Below are positions 8,721 to 18,210 of a stretch of DNA of 62,500 nt, piece by piece (the first letter of the stretch is position 1; the number at the start of each line of letters is the position of its first letter). The translations under genes were made by a program, and so were the position numbers. The notes beneath the pieces are model-generated. The model was not told the DNA's origin. It was given only the letters and a program-made list of their open reading frames with translations, and made no database searches. Source of the DNA: Micromonospora lupini str. Lupac 08 (lineage in GTDB: Bacteria; Actinomycetota; Actinomycetes; Mycobacteriales; Micromonosporaceae); assembly GCF_000297395.2 (NCBI RefSeq), contig NZ_HF570108.1:2643106-2705605 (forward strand), given 5' to 3'.

Positions 8721-9700
8721 CCGTTCGACAATCGATCGTCTTCAACGGCGACCTCGGCAGTGGCAAGAGCACCGTTTCGGTGGAGATCGCCAAGCGGCTC
8801 GGGATGCGCCGGGTCAGCGTGGGTGACCTCTACCGGGAGATGGCGCAGCAGCGGCAGATGACCGCCCTGCAGCTCAATCTGCACGCCGAGCTGGACCAGG
8901 CCGTCGACGGTTACGTCGACCAGCTCCAGCGCGACATCGCCGCCTCCGGCGAGCATCTGATCATGGACTCGCGGCTGGCCTGGCACTTCTTCACCGACGC
9001 GCTCAAGGTGCACATGATCACCGAGCCGGGTGAGGCGGCCCGCCGGGTGCTGGCCCGCCCGTCCGGGCCGGCGGAGAGCTACGCCTCGCTCCAGGAGGCC
9101 AAGGCCAAGCTCCGCGAGCGCAGCGAGAGCGAGCGCAGCCGGTTCATCGTCCGCTACGGGGTGGACAAGGCGCGGTTGCGCAACTATGACCTGATCTGCG
9201 ACACGACCCGGGCCTCCGCCGCCGAGGTGGTCGAGCACATCATCGCCGCGTACGAGGGCACGCTCGGCGCGGACGTGCTGCGCGACGGCCAACCGCTGCT
9301 GCTGCTCGACCCGGCGCGGGTCTACCCGACCGAGGACATCGCGACCCTGCGCGGGCTGTGGGACAGCGAGTTCGTCGGCGACGTGGCCGAGGCCGGCGAC
9401 GAGTCCCTCGAACCACTGAAGATCGGCTTCACCGGCGAGTACTTCTTCGTCGTCGACGGTCACCGTCGGCTCAGCGCCGCTATCCAGAACGGTTTCTCCC
9501 TGGTCCCCGCCCAGTTGGTCGCCGAGGTCGACGAGCCGGTGGTGGGCGGGATGAGCGCCGTGGACTACTTCGCCGCGCAGGTCCGTCACGGCCTGGTCTA
9601 CGACTGGGAGGCGGCCCACAAGATCCAGCTGCCGCTGCCCGAGCCGGCGCTGCTCGGCGGCGACGCCGTGCTCGCCGCGGACCGGGGCGTCGGCGCCTGA
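8717..9700 (+). CDS. (d)CMP kinase-like protein with C-terminal ParB/sulfiredoxin-like domain
   Basis: A 327-residue two-part protein. Residues 1-185 resemble a cytidylate or small-nucleotide kinase: P-loop GDLGSGKST (11-19), then SVGDLYREMA, IMDSRLAWHF (like the CMP kinase DGRDIGT region) and an arginine-rich lid near 130-147. Residues 193-270 look like a ParB/Srx fold: LLLLDPARVYP, a helix, then IGFTGEYFFVVDGHRRLSAA with the GHRR box (248-251) and VPAQLVAEVDE. ParB-type domains bind CTP, so a kinase of cytidine nucleotides joined to a possible CTP-binding domain is suggestive; substrate and role are unknown. The GTG start at 8717 has GGGGTGG at 8703-8709. The gene ends in front of a strong bidirectional terminator. 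Confidence 0.75.
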   Translation: MTVRQSIVFNGDLGSGKSTVSVEIAKRLGMRRVSVGDLYREMAQQRQMTALQLNLHAELDQAVDGYVDQLQRDIAASGEHLIMDSRLAWHFFTDALKVHMITEPGEAARRVLARPSGPAESYASLQEAKAKLRERSESERSRFIVRYGVDKARLRNYDLICDTTRASAAEVVEHIIAAYEGTLGADVLRDGQPLLLLDPARVYPTEDIATLRGLWDSEFVGDVAEAGDESLEPLKIGFTGEYFFVVDGHRRLSAAIQNGFSLVPAQLVAEVDEPVVGGMSAVDYFAAQVRHGLVYDWEAAHKIQLPLPEPALLGGDAVLAADRGVGA

Positions 9701-9712
9701 GCCCAGCGCGGA

Positions 9713-9747
9713 GCCGGACCGGCGCGCGGGGTGCGCGCCGGCCCGGC
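9713..9747. terminator. Bidirectional terminator between the convergent kinase and protease genes
   Basis: Arms GCCGGACCGGCGCGC (9713-9727) and GCGCGCCGGCCCGGC (9733-9747) pair over 15 bp with one mismatch and a 5-nt loop. There is no clear U-tract, as usual in such GC-rich genomes. Confidence 0.65.
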
Positions 9748-9779
9748 CGTCGGATCGAACGACGGAACGCCCCGTGGTG

Positions 9780-11060
9780 TCAGCCCAGGACCACGCCCGA
9801 GGCGCCGACTCCGGCCAGGCCGGAGAAGATGTCCTCGTAGTAGATCCGCCAGGCGCACACCCGTCCGCTGGTGACGTAGCCGGTACAGGTGGTTGCGGTG
9901 TTGGTGTCGTCGATGGCGGTGTTGGTCCCGGTCGCCCAGACCTGGAGGGTGTTCGCCGCGTTCACGATCTCCACCGGGCCGCCGCTGTCACCCTGACCGA
10001 TGGCGTTGGTGTGGGTGGTGTTCTCGGCCTGCACCTGACCGCAGACCGTGCCGAAGTTCCGCACGTTGATGCACAGGTTGCGGGCCTTCACCTGGATCGA
10101 GCACCGGGTGCCGGAGTACGCGCCGGAGGTGCACACCCAGTTACCGACCTGGCTGGCCTGTGCGCCGATCACCTGGTTGCTGAACTCGCTGACCACCGCG
10201 CCGGCGGCGTCGGTGCTGTTGTTGAAGACCCGGCCGCCCCCGCTGCCCGCGATGAGCAGGGTGTCGCTGCTGACGTTGCGGGTTCCGACGGTGCCGATCG
10301 TCTGCCCGGTCGGATCGGTGGCGAGGACGCCGAGGTTGGCGCAGTGCGCGGCGGAGAGCACCCGCGACACCCCGCCCTGGTAGACCCCGAAGCCGGTCGA
10401 GCAGCCGCCACCGTTGGCGGTGTTGCGCCACGCGGCGCCACCCCACCACGCCGGCGAGTCGTCCCACCGGGTGGCGGGCGCGGCGGCGACACCGGTCTGC
10501 ACGGTCACCGGCACGCCGGCGAGAGCCGTCGCGCCGAGCAGTCCGCTCTGCGTACCGACGAGCAGGCCGGCGCCGTCGGCGCGCGGCCCCACCGTGGTGA
10601 TCTTGTCGCCGGCCGAGGCGCGCAGCCGGTCGGCCGCGACCATCAGCTCCCGCTGCGAGTACGCGGCGGGAAGCACCGTCGTCGCGACGGTGGCCCGGGC
10701 GTTGGCCACCAGGCGCGCCGGCGGCTCGCCCTTCCAGTAGACCTGGAGGTGGCGGGTGGTGGGATCGGCGACGACACCGGCGAAGCCGGAGTTCGCGCTG
10801 CGCTGCGCCGCGTTCGTGATCTGGGCGGCGGCGGTGTTCATCCGCTGCTGCAACCGGAGCAGCTCGGACCAGGAGGCGAAGCCACCGGGCACGGGCTCGC
10901 TGTCGACGAACGATCCGGTGGTGGTGGCCTTACCTCCCGGCGCGGCGGTGGCCGGTGTGACGCTCACGCCCGCGACGAGCAGCGTGAGGCCGCACGCGGC
11001 GACGGCGATGCGACGCAGCATGGCCGCGGACCGTCGGGCGGTCGGGTGTGGACGGATCAT
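9780..11060 (-). CDS. Secreted S1-family (chymotrypsin-like) serine protease with pro-region
   Basis: A 426-residue exported protease. Residues 1-40 form a signal peptide (basic MIRPHPTARR, hydrophobic ACGLTLLVAG, cleavage near TPATAA). Residues about 41-195 are a pro-region of the kind that folds alpha-lytic-like proteases, and the catalytic domain follows. The triad is visible: H239 in LSAAHC, D266 in SSDTLLI, S359 in GQGDSGGP. Cysteines at 220, 240, 310, 320, 330 and 340 would form disulfides. The ATG at 11060 has GGGGAAGGGG a few bases upstream; the longer frame has no such site. It is divergent from the STAND regulator and ends at a shared terminator. Natural substrate unknown. Confidence 0.88.
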   Translation of the reverse strand: MIRPHPTARRSAAMLRRIAVAACGLTLLVAGVSVTPATAAPGGKATTTGSFVDSEPVPGGFASWSELLRLQQRMNTAAAQITNAAQRSANSGFAGVVADPTTRHLQVYWKGEPPARLVANARATVATTVLPAAYSQRELMVAADRLRASAGDKITTVGPRADGAGLLVGTQSGLLGATALAGVPVTVQTGVAAAPATRWDDSPAWWGGAAWRNTANGGGCSTGFGVYQGGVSRVLSAAHCANLGVLATDPTGQTIGTVGTRNVSSDTLLIAGSGGGRVFNNSTDAAGAVVSEFSNQVIGAQASQVGNWVCTSGAYSGTRCSIQVKARNLCINVRNFGTVCGQVQAENTTHTNAIGQGDSGGPVEIVNAANTLQVWATGTNTAIDDTNTATTCTGYVTSGRVCAWRIYYEDIFSGLAGVGASGVVLG

Positions 11061-11158
11061 CTGGTACCCCTTCCCCAGGGTTTCGTGGCGCGGGCCGGGC
11101 CCGCACCAGGACGGTGGCACGAGACGTCGGTTCAGCACGGCGATCCTGGACGGGACTG

Positions 11159-11212
11159 GACACCGCCGGACACCGCCGGACGGGGGAAACGTCTGATGTG
11201 GAACTGTCAGAC
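11159..11212. promoter_or_regulatory. Repeat and palindrome in the protease/STAND intergenic region
   Basis: GACACCGCCG is directly repeated at 11159-11168 and 11169-11178. Next comes an inverted repeat, GTCTGA (11191-11196) and TCAGAC (11207-11212), which could be an operator in the 247-bp divergent region 11061-11307. No convincing -35/-10 pair could be assigned. Confidence 0.4.
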
Positions 11213-11307
11213 ATCGGCCGCCTCCTATCTAGCCGTGTGTGACCACAACTAACCTGCCCGTGTCGGCACCCGGGTCGCCCGGGTGACCGGTAGGGGGTGG
11301 GGGCCGC

Positions 11308-13776
11308 ATGTCCGACCAACGGGTACCGTCCGGGTTTCGACCAGCACCACAGGGGCCGCCAGCGGAGTTCGACGTGGCCCGCGGCGGCGTCGAGGCGCAG
11401 ACCCTGCAGGAGCTGGCCGGCCTGCTGCGCCAGCTGCGCCGCCGTGAAGCCCGGCAGCAGGGCGAGACCCGGTTGACGTACCGGCAGTTGGCGGCGAAGA
11501 CCGGCTGGTCGCGCGGCATCATCGGGGAGTACTTCGCCGGCAACATCCTGCCCCCGCCGGAGCGGTTCGACGCGCTCATCCGGCTGCTCGGGGCGACCCC
11601 CACCGAGCAGGGGGTGCTGGCCACCGCGCGGGACCGGATCGAGGAGCGACGTCGACGCCCGACCCGAGACCACGCGGCCACCGGCCGGGCGGGCGCCGGG
11701 GCCGTACGGGCCAGGAGCGGCGGCGCCCGGGCCGCCACCGCCCCGACCCGCTTCCCCGTGCCCCGCCAACTACCCCCGGCGCTGCCCGGATTCGTCGGAC
11801 GTGCCGCCCAGCTCGCCCAGCTCGACGCCGCCTGCGCCGGCCCGGACACCTCCGGCGACGACGACCGGGCACCGGCCACTGTGGTGACGCTGTCCGGCAC
11901 GGCCGGGGTGGGCAAGACGACGCTCGCGGTGCACTGGGCGCACCGCGTCGCCGACCGCTTCCCGGACGGCCAGCTCTACGTCGACCTGCGCGGATTCGAC
12001 TCCACCGGAACGGTGGTGACCGCCGTCGAGGCGGTCCGGGGCTTCCTGGAGGCCCTGGAGGTGCCGCCCGAACGGATTCCCACCCACCTGCCCGCGCAGG
12101 TGGGTCTCTACCGCAGCCTGCTCGCCGGTCGCCGGATGCTGGTACTGCTGGACAACGCCCGCGACGCCGACCAGGTTCGGCCGCTGCTGGTCGGCAGTCC
12201 GACCTGCCTGGTCCTGGTCACCAGCCGCAACCGGCTGGCCGGTCTGGTCGCCGCCGAGGGCGCCCGGCCGGTCGGCGTCGACCTGCTCAGCGCCGCCGAG
12301 GCCTGGCAGCTGTTGGCCCGGCGGCTCGGCGCCGACCGGCTGGCGGTCGAGCCGCAGGCCGTGGACGAGATGATCGAGCGGTGCGCGCGGCTGCCGCTGG
12401 CCCTGGCGGTGCTCGCCGCGCGGAGTGCGGCGCATCCCGCGTTCCCCCTGGCCACCCTCGCCGCCGAACTGCGCGGGGCGCCGCGCCCGTTGGACTCGTT
12501 CGACGCCGGGGACGCCGGCACCGACGTGCAGGCCGTCTTCTCCTGGTCGTACCGGAGCCTCACACCTCAGGCGGCGCGGCTGTTCCGGCTGTTCGGCTGC
12601 CACCCCGGCCCGGACATCGGGGTCGCCGCGGCGGCCAGCCTGGCCGGGCTGCCCCGGGAGCAGGTGCCCCGACTGCTGACGGAGCTGGCCCACGCGCACC
12701 TCGTCACCGAGCACGCCCCCGGCCGGTTCGGCGCGCACGACCTGCTCCGGGCGTACGCCGCCGAGCAGGCCGAACGACTCGATCCGGCCGAGGCCCGGCG
12801 GGCCGCGATCCGGCGCGGGCTGGACCACTACCTGCACACCGCGCACGCGGCCGCACTGCTGCTGCAACCGGGCCGGGATCCGGTCACCCTGGCGGCGGCC
12901 CCGCCGGGTGTGGCGCCCGAGGAGATCACCGACCACGCGCAGGCGCTCGCCTGGTTCACCGTCGAGTACCCGGTGCTGCTGGCGGCCGTCGCGCACGCGA
13001 GACGCGCCGGGTTCGACGGCCACGCCTGGCAGCTCGCGTGGACGCTTGTGGACTTCCTGCAACGCCGGGGACGGTGGCCGGACCTCGCCGTCGCCCAGCG
13101 GACCGCCCTGGCCGGGGCGCGGCGGGCGGGGGACCGGCTCGGGCAGGCGAACGCCCACCGCGACCTCGCCCGGGTGCTGTCCCGGCTGGGGCGGGTGGAC
13201 GAGGCGGCGAGCAACTACCGGCAGGCCCTGGCGCTCTTCGGGGCGCTTGGTGACCACACCGGGCAGGCGCGTACCCACCGGGCGTTCGGCGCGATGCTCG
13301 ACGGTCTCGGCCGGTACGCCGAGGCGCTGGACCACGTGCGGCGGGCTCTCGCGCTGTACCGGGACGCCGGCCACCTGGCCGGGGAGGCCAGCGCCCGCAA
13401 CGCGGTGGGTTGGGCGCACGCGCAGCTCGGCCAGTACCGCCCGGCGCTCGCGCACTGTGAGCAGGCGTTGGCGCTGCTGCGTCGGACCGGTGACCGGCAC
13501 GGTGAGGCGAACACCTGGGACAGCCTCGGCTTCATCCACGCGCGGCTGGGCGACCACCGGGAGGCGATCCGCTGTTACGGGCGGGCGCTGCGGCTGTACC
13601 GGCGGATCAGCGACCGCTACGACGAGGCGGACACGCTCTCCCGCCTCGGCGAGAGTCGGCACGCGGCGGGGGACCCGGCCGGCGCGGCGCGTACCTGGCG
13701 GCGCGCCCTGGGCATCCTCGACGACCTCGGCCACCCGGACAGCGAGCGGGTGCGCGACCTGCTGGCCCGGGCCTGA
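11308..13776 (+). CDS. STAND-type regulator: HTH domain, NB-ARC ATPase, TPR repeats
   Basis: An 822-residue signal-transduction ATPase. Residues about 31-110 hold a helix-turn-helix domain (LTYRQLAAKTGWSRGIIGEY) similar to the N-terminus of many actinobacterial XRE-type proteins. The NB-ARC region starts near 160 (PGFVGRAAQLAQL), with P-loop GTAGVGKTT at 197-205, a Walker B-like RMLVLLDNA and LVLVTSRNRL. The C-terminal third is a run of TPR-like helices (for example YAEALDHVRRALALYRDAG). The layout resembles AfsR-like proteins without the SARP domain. It probably senses an unknown ligand and regulates neighbours such as the divergent protease or the downstream P450. ATG 11308 follows GGGGTGGGGG. 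Confidence 0.85.
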   Translation: MSDQRVPSGFRPAPQGPPAEFDVARGGVEAQTLQELAGLLRQLRRREARQQGETRLTYRQLAAKTGWSRGIIGEYFAGNILPPPERFDALIRLLGATPTEQGVLATARDRIEERRRRPTRDHAATGRAGAGAVRARSGGARAATAPTRFPVPRQLPPALPGFVGRAAQLAQLDAACAGPDTSGDDDRAPATVVTLSGTAGVGKTTLAVHWAHRVADRFPDGQLYVDLRGFDSTGTVVTAVEAVRGFLEALEVPPERIPTHLPAQVGLYRSLLAGRRMLVLLDNARDADQVRPLLVGSPTCLVLVTSRNRLAGLVAAEGARPVGVDLLSAAEAWQLLARRLGADRLAVEPQAVDEMIERCARLPLALAVLAARSAAHPAFPLATLAAELRGAPRPLDSFDAGDAGTDVQAVFSWSYRSLTPQAARLFRLFGCHPGPDIGVAAAASLAGLPREQVPRLLTELAHAHLVTEHAPGRFGAHDLLRAYAAEQAERLDPAEARRAAIRRGLDHYLHTAHAAALLLQPGRDPVTLAAAPPGVAPEEITDHAQALAWFTVEYPVLLAAVAHARRAGFDGHAWQLAWTLVDFLQRRGRWPDLAVAQRTALAGARRAGDRLGQANAHRDLARVLSRLGRVDEAASNYRQALALFGALGDHTGQARTHRAFGAMLDGLGRYAEALDHVRRALALYRDAGHLAGEASARNAVGWAHAQLGQYRPALAHCEQALALLRRTGDRHGEANTWDSLGFIHARLGDHREAIRCYGRALRLYRRISDRYDEADTLSRLGESRHAAGDPAGAARTWRRALGILDDLGHPDSERVRDLLARA

Positions 13777-13850
13777 TCGACGACGGGGATGCCGGCGACG
13801 GCGGCGTGGGCATGATGGAGCCTTCGACGCATCGACGGGGGAGGCCGGCC

Positions 13851-15119
13851 ATGGAGGCTGCCGAGGCGCTCACACTGCTCATGTCGCCGCAGGGCCGCGT
13901 CGACCCGTACCCGACGTACGAGCGGTTGCGCGCGCACGGGCCGGTGGTGCAGGCGTTGCCCGGCCTGTACGTGGTGACCGGCTACCCGGAGGCCGACGAG
14001 CTGCTGCGCGACCCCCGGCTCGGGGTGCTCGACGACGCGCTGCGGGACCAGGTCTGGCCGAACTGGCGGCAGAGTCCGGCGATCTCGTCGATCGCCCGGT
14101 CCATGCTGCGCACCAACCCGCCCGACCACAGCCGGATGCGTCGACTCGCCGCCGGCGCGTTCAGCCCGCGTCGGATCGCCGGGATGCGCGACGTGGTGCG
14201 CGCCCAGGCCGAGGAGCTGCTCGACGCGATGGCGGGCCGCGCCGCCGACGGCAAGCCGGTCGACGTGCTGGCCGACTTCGCGTACCCGCTGCCGGTCGGG
14301 GTGATCTGTGCGCTGCTCGGTGTGCCGGCGCAGGACCGGCCGCTGTTCCGCCGCTGGGCCGGCGATCTGACCGGGGTGCTGGAGCCGGAGATCACCACCG
14401 AGGAGCTGGCCGTCGCCGACGCGGGTGCCGCCGAGCTGCGCGACTACTTCGTCGAGCTGGTCGTCGCCCGCCGCCGCGCGCCGGCCGACGACCTGACCAC
14501 CGCTCTGGTCCAGGTGCACGACGCCGACGGCGACCGGCTCACCGGCGCCGAGCTGCTGGCCAACCTGGTCGTGCTGCTGGTCGCCGGCTTCGAGACCACC
14601 ACGAACCTGCTCGGCAACGGCCTCGTGGTGCTGCTGCGCCACCCGGAGGCCGCCGCCGCGCTGCGCGCCGACCCCGGGCTCGCCCCGGCGTACGTCGAGG
14701 AGTTGCTGCGCTACGACTCCCCGGTGCAGTTGACCACCCGGACGAGCACCGCGCCGGTGCGCTGCGGCGGGCTCGACCTGCCGGCCGGCAGCACGACGCT
14801 GCTGCTGCTCGGCGCCGCCAACCGGGACCCGCGCCGGTTCTCCGACCCGCAGCGCTTCGATCCGACCCGCGACCAGGCGCACCCGCTCTCCTTCGGCGCC
14901 GGCCCGCACTACTGCCTCGGCGCCGGGCTGGCCCGGCTGGAGGCGCAGCTGGCCTTTCCGCTGCTGCTTCGGCGGCTGCCCGAGCTGGCCCTGGCCGGGA
15001 CGCCCAGGCACCGCACCCGGCTGACCCTGCGCGGCTACGAGAGCCTGCCGGTGATGCTGGGCACACCGGCGGAGGCCGATCGAGGTACGCCGGCCGGGGC
15101 CCTCGGGAACACTCCGTAG
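13851..15119 (+). CDS. Cytochrome P450
   Basis: A 422-residue soluble bacterial P450 that uses electrons from a ferredoxin or reductase to oxidise an organic substrate. Visible motifs: I-helix AGFETT (245-250) with the acid-threonine oxygen-activation pair, K-helix ExxR in EELLR (to R287), and the heme loop FGAGPHYCLGAGLAR with ligand C355. The ATG at 13851 is chosen because GGGGGAGG lies at 13837-13844; starts at 13806 and 13812 lack such a site. It is 74 bp after the STAND regulator, same strand. No ferredoxin gene is adjacent. Substrate unknown; CYP107- or CYP105-like in style. Confidence 0.93.
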   Translation: MEAAEALTLLMSPQGRVDPYPTYERLRAHGPVVQALPGLYVVTGYPEADELLRDPRLGVLDDALRDQVWPNWRQSPAISSIARSMLRTNPPDHSRMRRLAAGAFSPRRIAGMRDVVRAQAEELLDAMAGRAADGKPVDVLADFAYPLPVGVICALLGVPAQDRPLFRRWAGDLTGVLEPEITTEELAVADAGAAELRDYFVELVVARRRAPADDLTTALVQVHDADGDRLTGAELLANLVVLLVAGFETTTNLLGNGLVVLLRHPEAAAALRADPGLAPAYVEELLRYDSPVQLTTRTSTAPVRCGGLDLPAGSTTLLLLGAANRDPRRFSDPQRFDPTRDQAHPLSFGAGPHYCLGAGLARLEAQLAFPLLLRRLPELALAGTPRHRTRLTLRGYESLPVMLGTPAEADRGTPAGALGNTP

Positions 15120-15122
15120 ACT
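15117..15122 (+). promoter_or_regulatory. Candidate -10 box of the def-fmt-rsmB operon
   Basis: TAGACT at 15117-15122 overlaps the P450 stop codon and lies 43 bp before the def start. No good -35 is seen. Confidence 0.35.
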
Positions 15123-15164
15123 GGTACGGCACCGCTCGCCCGCCTGATGAAGGAGCCGTCCCGC

Positions 15165-15725
15165 GTGACCGTCCAGCCCATCCGTCTGTTTGGGGATCCG
15201 GTGCTGCGCACGCCGGCCGATCCGGTGGTCGACTTCGATGTTGAGCTGCGTAGGCTCATCGCCGACCTCACGGACACGATGCGGGGGCAGAACGGCGCCG
15301 GCCTGGCCGCGCCGCAGCTCGGTGTGAGCCTGCGGGTGTTCGCCTTCGACGTCGACGACGTGCTCGGGCACCTGGTCAACCCGGTGCTGGAGTTCCCCGA
15401 CGAGGAGGAGCAGGACGGCCCCGAGGGCTGTCTGTCCATCCCCGGGCTCTATTTCGACACGAAGCGCCGGCAGAACGTCATCGCCAAGGGCTTCAACGGC
15501 TACGGCGACCCGCTGCAGATCGTCGGCACCGGGCTGATGGCCCGCTGCGTGCAGCACGAGACCGACCACCTCGACGGTGTGCTCTTCCTCGACCGGCTCG
15601 ACGCCGCCGGCCGCAAGGAGGCCATGAAGGCCATCCGCCAGGCCGAGTGGTACGACGCGGCCGCGCCGCCGGTGGTCAAGATCAACCCGCACGCCGGCGG
15701 CAGCCCCTTCGGCCTGGGTCGGTGA
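15165..15725 (+). CDS. def: Peptide deformylase (Def)
   Basis: A 186-residue metalloenzyme that removes the formyl group from N-terminal formylmethionine of new proteins. All three motifs are present: [13 protein letters not shown] and HETDH, supplying the Cys and two His metal ligands and the catalytic Glu. The GTG at 15165 is preferred because AAGGAG (15150-15155) is 9 bp upstream; the ATG at 15147 sits on that ribosome site. fmt follows directly, so removal and addition of the formyl group are encoded together. Confidence 0.96.
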   Translation: MTVQPIRLFGDPVLRTPADPVVDFDVELRRLIADLTDTMRGQNGAGLAAPQLGVSLRVFAFDVDDVLGHLVNPVLEFPDEEEQDGPEGCLSIPGLYFDTKRRQNVIAKGFNGYGDPLQIVGTGLMARCVQHETDHLDGVLFLDRLDAAGRKEAMKAIRQAEWYDAAAPPVVKINPHAGGSPFGLGR

Positions 15726-15730
15726 CCCGG

Positions 15731-16657
15731 ATGCGTGTGATCTTCGCCGGTACGCCGGCGGTGGCCGTGCCCGCCCTGGCCGCCGTCGCGGCCTCCCGGC
15801 ACGAGCTGGTCGCCGTGGTCACCCGGCCCGACGCGCCCGCCGGGCGTGGGCGCGGCCTGTCCCGCTCCCCGGTCGGCGCGTGGGCCGACGAGCACGGCGT
15901 GGAGGTGCTCACGCCGGCCCGCCCCCGCGACCCGGAGTTCCTCGACCGGCTGCGCGAGCTGTCCCCGGACTGCGTGCCGGTGGTCGCCTACGGCGCGCTG
16001 GTGCCGCCGTCGGCGCTGGAGATCCCCCGGTACGGCTGGATCAACCTGCACTTCTCCCTGCTGCCCGCGTGGCGGGGCGCCGCGCCCGTGCAGCACGCCG
16101 TGCTGCACGGCGACGAGCTGACCGGCGCCAGCGTCTTCCAACTGGAGCAGGGCCTGGACACCGGCCCCGTGTTCGGCACCCTGACCGACGAGATCCGCCC
16201 CGGCGACACCTCCGGTGACCTGCTGGAGCGGCTCGCCGACTCCGGTGCCGGGCTACTGGTGGCGGTGCTCGACGCGATCGCCGACGGCACCGCGCGGGCC
16301 GAGCCGCAGCCCGCCGACGGGGTCTCGCTGGCGCCGAAGCTGACAGTGGAGGACGCCCGGGTGCGCTGGGGTGACCCGGCCTTCGCCGTGGACCGGCGGA
16401 TCCGGGCCTGCACCCCGGCCCCCGGAGCGTGGACGACCTTCCGGGACGAGCGGGTGAAGCTCGGCGCGGTCGCACCGGTGCCCGACGGCCCGGACCTGAA
16501 ACCGGGGGAGCTGCTGGTGGAGAAGACGCGGGTGCTGGCCGGCACGGCCACCGTGCCGGTGCGTCTCGGCGAGGTCCGCGCCGCGGGCAAGCGCGCCATG
16601 GCCGCCACCGACTGGGCGCGCGGCGTCCGCGTCAGCGCCGGCGAGGGTCTCGCGTGA
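15731..16657 (+). CDS. fmt: Methionyl-tRNA formyltransferase (Fmt)
   Basis: A 308-residue enzyme that formylates Met-tRNA for translation initiation with 10-formyltetrahydrofolate. The start [16 protein letters not shown], the catalytic-loop signature [16 protein letters not shown] and the C-terminal oligonucleotide-binding domain (from about 205) are typical. ATG 15731 lies 5 bp after the def stop; a GTG at 15722 overlapping that stop is an alternative. Its TGA overlaps the GTG of rsmB, so the three genes are translationally coupled. Confidence 0.96.
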   Translation: MRVIFAGTPAVAVPALAAVAASRHELVAVVTRPDAPAGRGRGLSRSPVGAWADEHGVEVLTPARPRDPEFLDRLRELSPDCVPVVAYGALVPPSALEIPRYGWINLHFSLLPAWRGAAPVQHAVLHGDELTGASVFQLEQGLDTGPVFGTLTDEIRPGDTSGDLLERLADSGAGLLVAVLDAIADGTARAEPQPADGVSLAPKLTVEDARVRWGDPAFAVDRRIRACTPAPGAWTTFRDERVKLGAVAPVPDGPDLKPGELLVEKTRVLAGTATVPVRLGEVRAAGKRAMAATDWARGVRVSAGEGLA

Positions 16658-18090
16658 CCGCCCCGGAGGGGACACGTCCGTTCCGAGGTGGTTCGTCCGC
16701 CGGTCGCGGTGGCGACCGCCGGCCGACCCGGCCGCCACTGGACCGGCCACGACGCGCGGCGTACGAGGCGGTGGCCGCCGTGCACCGCGACGACGCCTTC
16801 GCCAACCTGGTGCTGCCGATCATCCTGCGCGAGGAGGGGCTGTACGGCCGCGACGCCGCCTTCGCCACCGAGCTGACCTACGGCACCCTGCGCCACCTCG
16901 GCACGCTCGACGCGATCCTCAGTGACGCGGCCGGCCGGGACGTGGAGCGCATCGACCCGCCGGCGCGCGACGCGCTGCGGATCGGGGCGTACCAGCTGCT
17001 GCACACCCGGGTGCCCCCGCACGCGGCCGTGTCGTCGACGGTGGACCTGGTCCGCTCCGTCGCGCCGGGCGCCGCCGGGTTCGCCAACGCGGTGCTGCGC
17101 GAGGTGTCCACCCGCGACATCGACGGTTGGGTGGCCAAGCTCGCCCCGCCGATCGAGACCGACCCCGTCGGGCATCTGGCGCTGGCGTACAGCCACCCGC
17201 AGTGGATCGTGCGGGCGTTCTCCGAGGCGCTCGACGGCGACCTGGGCGAGACCGCCCGGCTCCTGATCGAGGACAACGAACGTCCCCCGGTGCACCTGTG
17301 CGCCCGCCCCGGCCTGATCGACCCGATCGAGCTGGCCGACCAGGTCGGCGGCGCGCCCGGCGCCTTCTCGCCGTACGCCGTCTATCTGCCCGGCGGCGCG
17401 CCCGGCGACGTGCCGGCGGTGGTCGACGGTCGTGCCCACGTCCAGGACGAGGGCTCCCAACTCGTGGCCGCCGCGCTCGCCGACGCGCCGCTGGACGGCC
17501 CGGACGGACGCTGGCTGGACCTGTGCGCCGGCCCGGGCGGCAAGGCCGGCCTGCTCGGGGCGCTTGCCGCGCAGCGCGGCGCACGCCTGACGGCGGTGGA
17601 GGTGGCCGAGCACCGGGCCCGACTGGTGTCCCAGGCGACCCGGGGCCTGCCGGTGGCCGTGCTGGCCATGGATGGCCGTGAGGTCGGCGCGGACCCGAAG
17701 CTGCCCGAGGGGCACTTCGACCGGGTGCTGGTGGACGCCCCGTGCACCGGCCTGGGCTCGCTGCGTCGCCGACCCGAGTCGCGCTGGCGTCGCCAGCCCT
17801 CCGACCTGCCGCCGTTGACCCGGCTGCAGCGCGAGCTGCTGGGCGCGGCCCTGCGGGCGGTCCGGCCGGGCGGGCTGGTCGCCTACGTCACCTGCTCGCC
17901 GCACACCGTGGAGACGCACGTGACGGTCACCGAGGCGGCCCGCCGCAGCGGGGTGTCGGTGGACTTCGTCGACGCCCGACCGCTGCTGCCGGCCGGCATG
18001 CCCGGCCTGGGCGACGGCCCCACCGTGCAGCTCTGGCCGCACCGCCACGGCACCGACGCGATGTTCCTCGCCGTCCTGCGCAAGGGCTGA
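16654..18090 (+). CDS. rsmB: 16S rRNA (cytosine-967-C5)-methyltransferase (RsmB/Sun)
   Basis: A 478-residue rRNA methyltransferase. An N-terminal extension rich in Arg and Gly is followed by a NusB-like RNA-binding domain ([20 protein letters not shown], about 30-170) and the SAM-dependent catalytic domain: [13 protein letters not shown] binds SAM, and the two catalytic cysteines are in [10 protein letters not shown] and [10 protein letters not shown]. The GTG start at 16654 overlaps the fmt stop. A strong hairpin follows at 18166. The 75 bp after the stop contain imperfect copies of a GGGCTGAC-GCCG motif resembling the gene's own 3' end. Confidence 0.94.
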   Translation: MTAPEGTRPFRGGSSAGRGGDRRPTRPPLDRPRRAAYEAVAAVHRDDAFANLVLPIILREEGLYGRDAAFATELTYGTLRHLGTLDAILSDAAGRDVERIDPPARDALRIGAYQLLHTRVPPHAAVSSTVDLVRSVAPGAAGFANAVLREVSTRDIDGWVAKLAPPIETDPVGHLALAYSHPQWIVRAFSEALDGDLGETARLLIEDNERPPVHLCARPGLIDPIELADQVGGAPGAFSPYAVYLPGGAPGDVPAVVDGRAHVQDEGSQLVAAALADAPLDGPDGRWLDLCAGPGGKAGLLGALAAQRGARLTAVEVAEHRARLVSQATRGLPVAVLAMDGREVGADPKLPEGHFDRVLVDAPCTGLGSLRRRPESRWRRQPSDLPPLTRLQRELLGAALRAVRPGGLVAYVTCSPHTVETHVTVTEAARRSGVSVDFVDARPLLPAGMPGLGDGPTVQLWPHRHGTDAMFLAVLRKG

Positions 18091-18165
18091 CGGCCGACGC
18101 CCGCAGAGGCCGACAGCCGTTCCGCACAGGGCTGACAGCCGTCGGCCACAGGGGCTGAACGTGAC

Positions 18166-18196
18166 ACCGCACCCGGCCGATTCGGCCGGGTGCGGT
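18166..18196. terminator. Terminator between rsmB and the convergent lipoprotein gene
   Basis: ACCGCACCCGGCCG (18166-18179) pairs perfectly with 18183-18196 across a 3-nt loop. It can serve both strands. Confidence 0.7.
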
Positions 18197-18210
18197 CGTG
18201 TCGGCCGGCG

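Noticed and set aside
12908..15244. A 778-residue plus-strand frame across the STAND gene and the P450
   Set aside because: Ser/Arg/Thr-rich composition typical of an off-frame reading; both true genes read in another frame with full motifs.
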